A DNA stretch of 64,000 nucleotides, from positions 18,340,471 to 18,404,470 of the forward strand of contig CM119269.1 of assembly GCA_051294375.1 (NCBI GenBank). Direction: 5' to 3'. Numbering within the stretch: the first letter of the stretch is position 1; each line of letters begins with the position of its first letter. The stretch comes from Paraspadella gotoi. Its lineage: Eukaryota; Chaetognatha. Shown in pieces: positions 22,316 through 33,108 of the stretch. Under the pieces are notes generated by a model. The model saw only the letters and a list, made by a program, of their open reading frames with translations, ran no database searches and had not been told where the DNA came from. A program made the position numbers and the translations under genes.

Positions 22316-22543
22316 CCACATCTGTGGTCTTTCTTCCTTTTCTTCCCTCTTCTCTTTTTTATTTCTCCACATCTGTGTTTTTTTTCTTCCTCTTCTTCCC
22401 TCTTTCTCTTTTCTTTACTCCCAATTGTGATTCTTCTTCCTCTTTTTCAAACCTCCTTTCTTTTCCTTTTTTCTCCACATCTGTGGTTTTTTCTTCCTCT
22501 TCTTACCCTCTTTTCTCTTTTTTCTTTATTCCCACATCTGTGG
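22316..22543 (+). repeat. Tandem array of the dyad CCACATCTGTGG
   Basis: The 12-base element occurs at 22,316, 22,475 and 22,532, with one base missing at 22,367 and a diverged copy near 22,422. It recurs every 51-57 bases between T/C-rich spacers. It is an inverted repeat around a CATCTG E-box, the class of site bound by bHLH factors. The same array is in the other U copies at 50,932-51,085 and 55,338-55,488, and inverted near 54,545-54,615. Confidence 0.6.
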
Positions 22544-23071
22544 TTCTTTCTTCCTCTTTTCCCTTTTCTCTTTATTTGTCTCACCTTCTCCCCTTTCCCG
22601 TAAAACCTCAAGGCTTCCAAAAGATCCCCCTGAACACACCAAACCCCTCCCCCTCTACCCGCCATGGTCGACGTCAGCGAGAGAAATATGAATGACGATG
22701 ACAACAACAACAACTATACAACGAAATTATTCTGTCCAGAGTCACGTTGATTATCTGATCTAGATGGGAAATCGGATGGGGAAGAGAGAGAAAGAAGAGA
22801 GATTAGAGAGAGAGAGAGAAGAGAGAGAGAGAGGAGAGAGAGAGAGAGCAGAGAGGAGAGAAAAAGGAGATCTATGGCTAGGATTAGAAAGAGGGATACT
22901 GAATTCACTGTTTTTTATACTGAAGGGCAGATTTTGTGCGTCCAGAGAAAGGGATCCCGGATTGAGGTGAAGATCCTAAAAGAGAAAAAAAGGAGAAAAA
23001 GAAAAAGAACTTTGAACTTTTTACATGGTTAAAATAGCAGCCGCACATTGATGCATTGCGGTAGAAAGACG

Positions 23072-23119
<48 letters not shown>

Positions 23120-23120
23120 C

Positions 23121-23153
<33 letters not shown>

Positions 23154-23279
23154 CGGACTATGGAAGTTGGAATCTGGCGGAAAATGAAAAATGGTGCAAC
23201 ATTTTCTTGGAAAAGGCCGGAAATAGTGGGAGGGATCGAGAGGGAGCGAGAGCGAGATAGGTAACTTGGATAATAGCGG

Positions 23280-23500
23280 TTATGTCTCCGAGGAGCATCG
23301 AGGGGCGCTTTCGAGGGAGGCGGCGCCCCAAACCGGCGCCGGCCCGGAGCGGCGTCGAGCAGATTCACTCGACTCGAACGGACGGCGCCGCCGTCCATGG
23401 CTCTACCAGCGCCCCGCCGACGCCGCGAGTAAACAAACGGCGAACGTTTTTGGCCGCCGCATTTTTCATCGACGCCGGGAGCTGAACCTTCCGCCTACAA
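23280..23500. promoter_or_regulatory. CpG-rich core of macro-repeat U
   Basis: GC- and CpG-rich segment with GGCGCC motifs and a GCCGCC..ATTTTTCATC patch resembling YY1-type promoter elements. It recurs in the U copies near 51,930-52,130, 53,250-53,450 and 56,320-56,520, and inverted at 52,340-52,570. It could be the promoter of a transcript from U; no coding sequence follows. Confidence 0.3.
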
Positions 23501-23934
23501 CGCCCCTACTCGCTCTCACATCTTCCCTTCGTTCTCAGCCACCCCTCCTCGCCCACTCGACCCCTTTATTACTTTTCTTCCCTTCCTCCCTCTCCGCCCC
23601 TTCCCCCCCAGCCCCCAATCGATTCCCCCCCTTCCCCTCCATCTGCCAATTCCCCCCAGGAATCCAAGTTTTTCTCTGGTCGGTGATTTCGGCCAAAATT
23701 CCTTTTAACTGATATAAACAAGATTCACCCGAAACGGACGTCGTTTTCCCGACAAAATACCCGCGCAAATTCTCGCCGCCGCGAGGGTTTTGCGAACGGC
23801 CGGGGGATGGGTCGCCGGACGCGGACCCGGAAAATATTCCCGGTAAGGGTGAGGTGGGGAATGTGCGATCAGCCGAGAAAGGTTGTCGGAACGTGAGAGA
23901 AAGAAATTTCCTAGCCGTTGCTGAGAGATTTAAC

Positions 23935-24003
23935 AACAATCAATCATACAATCAATCAATCCATTAAAAATCAATTCAAACAATCCAATCAATCAAAACA
24001 ATT

Positions 24004-24049
<46 letters not shown>

Positions 24050-24092
24050 TCAATCATCAATCAATCAATCAATCAAATCAAACATTCTTTAT
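23935..24092 (+). repeat. (CAAT)n tetranucleotide array
   Basis: Tandem CAAT with slips. Counterparts are at 42,262-42,415 (as GATT), 53,890-54,050 and 56,940-57,083. The repeated asparagine/glutamine/serine/isoleucine frames across it are artefacts. Confidence 0.9.
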
Positions 24093-24359
24093 GCCTTAAT
24101 TTTTCCTCCTCTCCTGCGTCCTCATCACTTTCTCTCGGTTCGCTCTTTCTCCCTTTTCATTTCTTCCTTCTTCCTTGCTTTGCTTCCTTCTTTCCTTTTT
24201 CCTTCCTCCTTTCTCGCTCCCCTCTCTTTCCTTCTCCCTCTCTTTCCTTCTCCTTCTCCCCCGTCCTCTCCCCTCTCCCTCAGCGAAAAGCGAAACGATC
24301 GAGCGAGCGAAGTCGAAATCTCTGAAGACAATTACTCATCTTCTATGTTTTTCTTTAGC

Positions 24360-24370
24360 TTCTCTCTCTT

Positions 24371-24435
<65 letters not shown>

Positions 24436-24469
24436 CTATCTCTCTCTCGTATCATGTCTTTTTCCTTTA

Positions 24470-24554
<85 letters not shown>

Positions 24555-24560
24555 CTCTCG
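24360..24560 (+). repeat. (TC)n microsatellite cluster
   Basis: Three blocks of TC repeats separated by short unique words, giving long meaningless LSLS frames. Confidence 0.9.
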
Positions 24561-24724
24561 TTTATACCAACGCGACGTATTTCCGTCGAACCAGATTACG
24601 TCTGCGATAAAGGGTCGTAAGGAGGCGGTCTGGCGGACTCTGCCCCCCCCCCTTAATTTTCCTTACTTTCCTTCAGTTCTGCTTCGGTTTCCTCTTTCTA
24701 TGCTCTCCTTTCTGCCATCTTTTT

Positions 24725-25963
24725 GTGAAGCCTGTGTTTGTTTTGATTGTCGTCTTTCACCTATTTCTATAACTGGGCATTTCTTTAACTTACAAAATCA
24801 CATACTCCCGAGTTACTCATTCACTGAATAACTCAGTCCCCCACCCCCCACTTTTGCGGTCTCTCACTCTGACTCTCTCCGCTCGGTCCTTCTTTCTTAT
24901 GCAGAGATGCAGTGTGACCCAACATGCAGCCAAGGGATTCGTGGGAAGTAGAGTTTGAGAGTGACCATGGTTGAAATTGTTTCATGTCAGTCTTTCGGTC
25001 TAAGCCAGTCACAGTGGAAAGTTAAATAAGATAAGAGGGAGTAGAAAAGGATCAGTTGAAAATTGGCAATAACATTTGAGGTAGGAATATGAGAGAATAA
25101 CCCGGACTAGTGCAGGCTTAAGAGTAGTCTTATTATTTGTGGTGGTCTTATATTTGTGGTGGTACGAGGTGGCAAAGTGGTGGACGAGGTGGAAAAGTGG
25201 AAGAAGTGAAAGGAAGTCCAAGCGTCGCGGACCAGCCGGTCTCGAGGCGAGGCGTCAAGTGCAGGATTCCCCGAGGGGACTCCCGTCCGGCCAACGAAGA
25301 CCCAGTGGGGTCGACCGGAGGCCAAAACGAATCTCAACGATGGCAGAAAGCTGGCGAAAGGTGGCACTCGACAAGTGGCAAAAGAAAAGTGGCAGAAGTG
25401 CGACGTCGTAAAATGAGAGGCATCTTTGCTACTCGAATTTAAAAAGATAAAAAACTACAATCGGTTTAATTGAAAGGACATGAGGTTATAAGGGAGAGAG
25501 CAGGAGAAAAACCTATGAAAAGAAAGAGAAAGAGCGAAAGAAAGAACGAGTGATAGAAAGAAAAAAGAAAGAAATACACAGTAAAAAAAGCTAATGACTA
25601 AAAAATATGCCACGAAAAAAAAACAAAGCAAACAAGAAAAAATTAAAGAAATTAAGAAAAAAGAAAGAAAGAAAGAAGGAAAGAAAGAAAGAAGAAAGAA
25701 AGAAAGAAAGAAAGAAAACCGTAAAGTTACAAAGAAGAATGAACTATGGTCGACCCGACACCCGCAGTTCATTGTCGCTCGATCCAAAGAAGATTCATTC
25801 ATCGACTTCTTAACACGCGTCTTTTAATTCATTCCTTCATTCATTCCTTCATTCATTCCTTTTCATTTCGCCTCTAAATTTTTTCGTCCTTCAAGTCTTT
25901 ATTCTCCGTCCAGGCCTCAATATCAAAAAGGCCGCGCCCTCCTTCTTCTCTCTCTCACTGTCT

Positions 25964-26025
<62 letters not shown>

Positions 26026-26032
26026 TTCGCTC

Positions 26033-26070
<38 letters not shown>

Positions 26071-26395
26071 TTCTGCCTCCAGGCCCTTGGAAGTTTCCAC
26101 GCATGAGAGGTTTTCGAAGTAAGTCTTGGTCTTCGATCGTCCCACGAAAAAAAAACTGTCCATGGGAAAAAGGAAGAAAGAAAAGCTACGCACAGTGAAA
26201 AATCATTAAGAAGTGCCACAGTGAATCAGCGTCAAAAATGAAGAACTTTCACTATCTCTATTTCTCTTCTTTTTTTTGTCCAACTAAAGAATGTACACTA
26301 CTCCCTTCAAGATTCACATCATTCATTCTTCATCGCCATCTTTGAAAATGAATAAGTCGCCAAAACTTTGGACTAACAGTAGACCCAAAATCTAA
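24725..26395 (-). repeat. Repeat family R2, copy B (inverted)
   Basis: Reverse complement of 29,235-31,030: the blocks at 24,750-24,900, 25,130-25,440, 25,490-25,560, 25,780-25,900 and 26,090-26,390 match 30,870-31,015, 30,290-30,610, 30,180-30,240, 29,820-29,900 and 29,240-29,540. It contains AAGA-rich (25,660-25,715) and TC-rich (25,945-26,075) arrays. Confidence 0.85.
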
Positions 26396-27323
26396 CTATG
26401 GAAGTACATCGAGTTAAATCAAAAAACCTGGCATGATGTTCACAAAGCAATAAAAAGTTTTTATAGATAGGCAAAATTGACTGAATAAGCGTAAAGGTTA
26501 GTACACAAAAAACGGCTTCCAAAATATGGCTAATTTTCTAAATACGAGTTTTCGCGATCTAGAACTGTCTTTTGTATGATTTTTTTCAGTGGATTTTTTC
26601 AACTTTTGTTTAACCAAAACTAATTTCTATTTCAGATAAAAAAATTTTCTATTAAAAAAACTTTTATAATTTAAATATAATATAATATAAAATGGTGATT
26701 AAAGGCGTTTTTGAAATTAAAGTGATCTGTTTTATCGAAATGAACTTAATGATTTTTCTTTGGTAAATATATCATCTAACTTTACAAGTTTTCTTAATAC
26801 CTCATAATTCAGCTTATATTTGTTGTAATTTATATTTTACATACTCATATTCTTTAACATGTCAATAGGTTGTTGTTTAATATAATGTAAATCCAGACGA
26901 CCAAAAGATAAGAGAGATATTGACTTTCGTCTCATCGTTAATCTATCCGCGATCATTCGGGATTTGTTTTCATCTTCCTATTTCTTCCATATTTATTCTG
27001 TGATTAATTGGACAGTCCGTGTTTTATAGTGATTATTATGAATGATTATTGTCTGATATAGATATTGCAGACAAGGCAAGACGTATGAACTCTGGAGATT
27101 TCGTATTACAGAGGTGAATTTCCAAGTAATATGAACCTTCGATATTTTATCATGCGGGATAAGTCGCGACCGAATTTTTTTAAAATTTATCTCGAATTTT
27201 ACTCATTATAATATAATATATATAATATTATTAATATTACGATTATATATATTGTTTGAGTTTAGAATAACGAAGGTTTAATTTCGTTCAGCAATGGAAC
27301 TCGAATTTTATTTAAAGTAAAAT
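26396..27323. other. Spacer between inverted R2 copies, AT-rich
   Basis: Unique A/T-rich sequence with a TATAATATAA patch near 26,670 and another near 27,205-27,250. No gene or repeat family seen. Confidence 0.5.
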
Positions 27324-27345
27324 ATGAAATTTTTAAATTTTTTTT

Positions 27346-27621
27346 ATGAATCTCCGCGGCGTCAAATTTGTAATGGATCTGGCCGCGATCCAGAGAGAAA
27401 TCTCGATGGAAGTAAGCTTCACTATCCTTTGCCCTCTATTACCGCTGATGAAACGCATCGCCAACCTCGTCGATGGCGTCAGCGAAAAAATCGGCGTCGA
27501 AATGTCGCCGAATCTCGGTCTGAGCAGCTCGTTGTCGACTCGATACGATGACAGGACATTTGATGAAACTTACGGAGCTCGGCGATCCTTTGGCCGCAGA
27601 TGTTCATTCCATACAATTTAA
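27346..27621 (+). CDS. Unrecognised ORF (91 aa), possibly part of a longer broken gene
   Basis: The frame starts ATG after AT-rich flanks, and GC content rises sharply where it begins. Codons favour G or C at the third position over about 60 residues (for example KRIANLVDGVSEKIGV). Beyond residue 65 another plus-strand frame stays open to about 27,720, and further plus-strand pieces follow to about 28,290, which could be one protein split by indels. It lies between two inverted R2 copies. I match no domain. It could be a captured host gene piece, a mobile-element gene or chance. Confidence 0.25.
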   Translation: MNLRGVKFVMDLAAIQREISMEVSFTILCPLLPLMKRIANLVDGVSEKIGVEMSPNLGLSSSLSTRYDDRTFDETYGARRSFGRRCSFHTI

Positions 27622-28689
27622 ATGCAATGAGAGCATCCTAACTTCCGCGATGAATTTCGAATCACGGCATCCACTAGTTTTATGTAAAAAATACCAAGTG
27701 CTTCGGTCCGAAACTCTCTGAGTTTCGCGATCTCCACCAGGAAAGGTCTGCCAGACGTCGGTCTCTAGGTGCGAATGATGGACGTTTCCAACATCGAGGG
27801 TTCTTGCAAAGCTTTCGACGGACGTAAGGATCCGGTGGAGCCTTCGGGACTGCTTTCATTGTGATTAGGGATCCTCGACTAGCGACGATGCCGTCGAACG
27901 TATTTTGGAAACGACGGATGTGCATCGCGTCCTTTCTCGAATATTGGCAGTGAGATTGGAAGTCCGGTTTCAACTTGTTTTACTTCTTCGTCTTTGCGTT
28001 TTTTGCTGCCACCGACTTCGCGAAGCCTTCCTTCGCCGTCTTTTGCGCCATCGGCGGCGACGAATAGGAACGGGAAGACGTAGCGCGCCAGCAATATTTT
28101 CGCCAAAGAAACTCGATCGCCCGAAAAGCCGTCTTCAGCGGGACTCCCCTTTCGGGTCTTTTGTTGACTCGTTGTCGTTTGTAAGAGAACGTAGAACGAT
28201 ATCGACAACTTCACGACGACCCAACACTATACCCTCTCCAAAATGCACGAGATGTTAGAGAAACTCTTCTTCAAAGAGGACTTGGCTTAGTCCCACGAGT
28301 CATCTTAGTGGACTGTAGCAATTTCCTCATCACCGCATGTAATTGTGGTTTTAAAGAATGATAATGATAGAGAAAATGGCAGATACTTCACATACTCATA
28401 ACAACAAATATTAAAATGAGTTGTTATTATTGTTCAAGTATTTTAATAGAAAAGCGAGTATTAATTAATAATTAAAATACATTTTTCTTTCATACCGGAG
28501 TTTCTCGTGACTCGTTAATGCTCATTTGCATATTCGAGTTAGCTGGTCCAGTGTACTAACCTTTGAGCATACTGTACTCGTCAGTCGAGGTTCGAATTAG
28601 CATTATATGCAGTGTGATCATATCTGCAAGGTTTTGAAAATCTGAGTTTAGCTTCTCGGTCCTAAAAACTTAACAGATAAAAAAAAAAA
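27622..28689. other. GC-richer tail of the spacer, then AT-rich sequence
   Basis: 27,622-28,290 continues the composition of the preceding ORF, with open pieces in all three plus frames and no clear single frame. 28,300-28,689 is AT-rich and gene-free. Confidence 0.4.
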
Positions 28690-28890
28690 AGTTGCTGAAA
28701 ATAGAAACAATTTTCGGTGACTTTTTCATTTTCCAAGATGATAAATTTACCTTTTCTTAAAATTTATCGCTTCTTCTTTTTTCACTTTTTCACTTTCACG
28801 TGAGTTTAAATCGGTTTACAGTTTTTCGGTTTTAGAGTTTTTTTTTTCATTTACATGGAATCAAATCTTGAAGGAGACGCCCAATAAGGA
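28690..28890 (-). repeat. R2 fragment, copy D (inverted)
   Basis: Reverse complement of 10,215-10,430 and of 29,083-29,235. It ends in a GA array (28,905-28,980). Confidence 0.8.
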
Positions 28891-28927
28891 CTGAAAGACG
28901 ACGGAGAGAGAGAGAGAGAGAGAGAGC

Positions 28928-28960
<33 letters not shown>

Positions 28961-29057
28961 GGAGAGAGAGAAAGAGATAAGAGAGACAGAGGGCGAAAGG
29001 TTCCCTCCAAAATTATGCTTTAGATAATTTTGACCTGAAAAGGCAAATTTCTCAGCA

Positions 29058-29082
29058 NNNNNNNNNNNNNNNNNNNNNNNNN
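29058..29082. other. Scaffold gap (25 N)
   Basis: Contig joint. The right side begins R2 copy C. Confidence 0.95.
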
Positions 29083-29995
29083 TAAAACCGAAAAAACTGT
29101 AAAAACCGATTTAAACTCACGTGAAAGTGAAAAAGTGAAAAAAGAAGAAGCGATAAATTTTAAGAAAAAGGTAAATTTTATCATCTTGGAAAATGAAAAA
29201 GTCACCGAAACTTGTTTTCTATTTTCAGCAACTTTTACTGTTAGTCCAAAGTTTTGGCGACTTATTCATTTTCAAAGATGGTAGATGAAGAAGTGAATGA
29301 TGTGAATCTTGAAAGGACGAGGAGCTGTACACTTCTTTAGTTGGACAAAAAAAAAGAGAGAGAATAGAGATAGTGCGAAAAGTTCTTCTTTTTTGACGCT
29401 GATTCACTCGTGGCACTTTCATTTAATGATTTTTCACTGTGCCGTAGCTCTTTCTTTCTTCCTCTTTTTCCCCACGTCAGTTTTCTCTTTTTTTTTTTCC
29501 GTTGGGAACCCGATCGAAGACCACCAGGTCCTTACTCTGCGAAACCGCTCCTCCATGCGTTCTGAAACTTCAAGGGCCCTGGAGCAGAAACGAGAATCGA
29601 GGACGACTCAACTCCGAGAGAGAGATGTCGCCGAGACAGGAGCGGAAGACGAGATTAGAGAGAGAGAGGAGATGAGAGTGAGAGCACGCAGAGAGATGAG
29701 AGAGAGAGAGAGAGAGACGAGAGAGAGAGGACAGTGATAGAGAGAAGGAGGCGCGGCTTTTGATATTGAAGCCTGGACGGAGAATAAAAGACTTGAAGGA
29801 CGAAAAAATTTAGAGGCGAAATGAAAAGGAATGAATGAAGGAATGAATTAAAAGACGCGAGTGAAGAAGTTGATGAATGAATCTTCTTTGGATCTTTGGA
29901 CCGACAATGAACTTGCGGGTGGTGAGGTCGACCAAGTTCATTTCTTTCTTTGTAACATTACGGTTTTCTTTCTTTCTTTCTTTCTCTCTTTCTTG

Positions 29996-30070
<75 letters not shown>

Positions 30071-31030
30071 TAATAATTTCTTTATTTCTTTCTTGTTTGC
30101 TATGTTTTTTGTTTCGTGGCATATTTTTTAGTCATTGCTTTTTTACTATGTATTTCTTTCTTTTTTCTTTCTATCACTCGTTCTTTCATTCGCTCTTTCT
30201 CTTTTCTTTCATAGGTTTTTCTCCTGCTCTCTCCCTTATAAACTCATTCCTTTTCAATTAAACCGATTGTAGTTTTTTATCTTTTTAAATTCGAGTAGCA
30301 AAGATGCCTCTTCATTTTACGACGTCGCACTTTTGCCACTTTTTCATTTTGCCACTTGTCGAGTGCCACCTTTTCGCCAGCTTTCTGCCATCGTTGAGAT
30401 TTCGTTTTGGCCTCCGGTCGACCCCCACTGGGTCTTCGTTGGCCCCGGGACCGGAGGTCGCCCTCGGGGGAATCCTGCATTTGACGCCTCCGCCTCGAGA
30501 CCGGTCTGGTCCGCGACGCTTGGACTTCCTTTCACTTTCTTCCACTTTTCCACCTCGTCCACCACTTTTCCACCTCGTACCACCACAAATAATAAGACCA
30601 CCACAAATAAAAAGACTACCTCTTAAGCCTCACTAGTCCGGGGTATTCTCTCATATTCCTACCTCAAATGTTATTGCCAATTTTCAACTCTATCCTTTCT
30701 ACTCCCTCTTATCTTATTTAACTTTCCACTGTGACTGCTTAGACCGAAAGACTGAACATGAAACAATTTCAACCATGGTTCACTCTCAAACTCCTTACTT
30801 CCCACGAATCCCTTGGCTGCAGTTGGGTCACACTGCAATCTCTGCATAAGAAAGAAGGACCGAGCGGGAGAGAGTCAGAGTGAGAGACCGCAAAAGTGGG
30901 GGGGTGGGGGACTGAGTTATTCAGTGAATGAGTAACTCGGGGAGTATGTGATTTTGTAAGTTAAAGAAATGCCCAGTTATAGAAATAGGTGAAAACGAGA
31001 CAATCAAAACAAAACACAGGCTTCACAAAG
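29083..31030 (+). repeat. Repeat family R2, copy C (plus)
   Basis: Direct match to 10,245-13,010 (without its central 1 kb) and inverse match to 24,725-26,395. Frames on both strands in its GC-rich part (30,360-30,530) are similar in all copies, but so is the DNA, so this does not show coding. Confidence 0.85.
29953..30072 (+). repeat. (TTTC)n tetranucleotide array
   Basis: Nearly perfect TTTC array. The counterpart in copy B is a shorter AAAG-type array at 25,660-25,715, and copy A lacks it, so the array is length-variable between copies. Confidence 0.9.
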
Positions 31031-31331
31031 GGTTAAGAGAGCGATAGATGAGAGAGAATGAGAAAGTTAGAAGTTTAGGTCGTTTTTTCACTATTTTGAT
31101 CTCTTTCCGTGTCGAGAAAAAGTGGCGGGCGAACTTCCGGATTCCGTAGGTTATGGCGAGGGTGGTGATGGTAAGAAGAAGAAAGAGACGACGAAAACGA
31201 TGGGGGGGCGTTGCGAATCTGAAAAATGCTCATGCAGTCGCTTTCATTGGGGGAGTGAGGTGAGAACTTTTGTTTTTCAAATATGTCATAATCGGCAATT
31301 GTTTCTCTTAGTATAAACTCGCAGTCTCTGC

Positions 31332-31595
31332 ATGTTGTCTAAAATTCGAAAGTCGATTGTTTTACAGTCTCGTTCTTTACTTTTTCCAACGTTCCCCACT
31401 GAGACGCAACGCCCTGCCGTGTATCTCCTGAGCAGCAGTTGTGCCGGTCTTTTTTATACAGGATTAATTATATCTGCCACACCATTTGACCTTTTTTTTC
31501 TTTTCATAACCACCGCACCGAGCCTTGAGAACTTCTTTTGCCCTGATGGTGAATTTTTTGGTTTTCTCATTTGGCGCATTTTTAAATTAAATTAA
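31332..31595 (+). CDS. Unrecognised ORF (87 aa)
   Basis: ATG-started frame. After a basic start it is rich in hydrophobic residues (for example LYLLSSSCAGLFYTG-like spacing and a phenylalanine-rich middle), so it could be membrane-associated. A TTTTACAG splice-acceptor-like sequence lies inside it at about 31,365-31,372 and a strong donor (GAG then GTGAGA) lies upstream at 31,259. Weak evidence. Confidence 0.15.
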   Translation: MLSKIRKSIVLQSRSLLFPTFPTETQRPAVYLLSSSCAGLFYTGLIISATPFDLFFLFITTAPSLENFFCPDGEFFGFLIWRIFKLN

Positions 31596-32877
31596 TTTTT
31601 AAACAGGGTTGATTGCTTTTTATAAGTTTTCCCCCTGGTCGCCTCTCCTTCTTATCCTCTTTTCCTTATCTTTAAGAGGGGGTGAAAAGGCGGTTAATTC
31701 TTCCGTCATACCGCGTCCACAGATTGACTTAAAGAGTCGCCACGAATGTCGTGCCGCAGCGCTCGGCTCTTACTCGCCGGGTAGTCAGGAGTAAATCGTT
31801 TTCATTATTTTTTTCCTGCGGCCGCGTCATCTTCCCTCGTCCCCATGAAAAGTAAAAAATAGCGACGAGGGCAATGGGACGAAGCAAGGTGGAGATTTCG
31901 TGGAGAGATTCGAATAGCTTCCGTTAAGTGATAAACGATCATTTTATTTGTTCGTCCGGCAAAAGAGTCGAGGGGGAGACGTTAATTTGATCGGAAGGTT
32001 TCTACGAGAAACTTATCATGACAAAATATCGTCTGGGCCGGAATGAAAGCAATAATCAGTGATCCTCGGCAAATTGAGATTCCCTTAAATGGGAGGTTGA
32101 CAGGGATATAAGATATATGAGCTAATATTTTTTTTGCGTGATAAAAATTAAAAAAAGAAATAAAAACCATTCGGCACACTGTAAATTTGAGACATGGCGT
32201 AACCCTCTTTGGAATTGGACCAGTGTCGATGGCGTAATCACCTAGAAATGTTGGCGAGAATGACGGATGCCGTGTTGCGTATCTATTTCAGTTTTCCATA
32301 GAATCCTATTTTGGCCCGTGTTTTTTTAATAAGTGCTTAATAACGTTGACGGTGCGGGAAGTTCCACGAGTTTATGTTTTTCGCGACATGGTACCAAGGA
32401 GATTCCCGTTGTGGATGAAGTGTTCGAACGACATTGTTAGCGCGGCGACAATGTGACAATTCTTTCTGGGTAGAATAGGGCACCGTGATCTTTGTTAAAG
32501 CAGGGTGTACGGATAATATCTCCTAACGTTAGAGCGCATACGCTAAATCGCGTTCCCCTATGGCAAACTGTTCAGATAGAGAGATCTGAGGTAGCGGTGT
32601 TATTATTAGTGGGCGGGTTAGGACGAAAGTCACTTTTCGAGGCGATTCGCACGAGAGCAGTTAATCATTTTTTCGTTCGAACAGGATATCCGCCGGACCG
32701 TTTAGAAAATTCAAACCTCTATTCCGTTGTTACTGGGCAATATTTCGTTTTCGGCCGATAGAACTTTTAAAGTTTTTAAACCGTGGATATATCGAATCTG
32801 AAGTGGATTAGTTTTAGAAAAAATTTTCCCGCAAGGGTATACCCCGGTCGAAAGTGGGCGTGAAGGAGGGCTAGGCG

Positions 32878-33108
32878 ATGGGTTTTTCACCGGGAAATCT
32901 GACGAAGGTAGTACATTTTCGTAATGGTGATCAGTTTTTCGTCCCGCTCGCTATGGTTGATGCTCGCAGCGTCGGTATTTGTCGTTGTAAACGCATATTT
33001 TGGTTTCATCAGTCTTCTCTCTATGTCCAGCTGAGATGGGACGGTAGAAACTCAGACCTTCTCTCGCAGATGAACGGGCTGCCATTCCGTTTCAAAATTC
33101 AACCTTAA
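32878..33108 (+). CDS. Unrecognised ORF (76 aa)
   Basis: ATG-started frame of mixed composition containing RNGDQFFVPLAMVDARS and ending RFKIQP. A second plus-strand frame open at 32,492-32,761, lacking an ATG, and another before it could be parts of the same gene broken by indels. No domain recognised. Confidence 0.17.
   Translation: MGFSPGNLTKVVHFRNGDQFFVPLAMVDARSVGICRCKRIFWFHQSSLYVQLRWDGRNSDLLSQMNGLPFRFKIQP

Larger units (their letters stand above)
19661..24580 (+). repeat. Macro-repeat U, copy a (plus)
   Basis: Collinear with 48,500-52,281, 54,922-57,258 and the inverse of 57,284-59,350. Internal landmarks in order: A/G-rich tract (19,740-20,420), GA array (20,370-20,430), CGTCGT-rich tract (21,050-21,130), GA array (21,935-22,015), CCACATCTGTGG array (22,316-22,543), GA arrays (22,785-22,860 and 23,070-23,150), CpG-rich block (23,280-23,500), CAAT array (23,935-24,092), TTCC-rich tract (24,160-24,260) and TC arrays (24,360-24,560). 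I see no conserved coding frame. Frames of up to 303 codons are purine/pyrimidine artefacts. Confidence 0.85.

Noticed and set aside
23918-24325. Plus-strand frame with NQSINQS repeats (and relatives at 42 and 54 kb)
   Set aside because: Product of the CAAT tetranucleotide array, whose 12-base super-period keeps a frame open.
28540-28605. Possible tRNA or second SINE: TAGCTGGTCCAGTG resembling an A box and GGTTCGAAT resembling a B box
   Set aside because: The B-box half is good, but no T-stem or acceptor stem can be paired and the anticodon arm does not form. Left as chance similarity.
31370-31470. VYLL...FYTG spacing suggestive of a GIY-YIG endonuclease
   Set aside because: The downstream arginine, histidine and glutamate positions of that family are absent, and no associated reverse transcriptase is seen.
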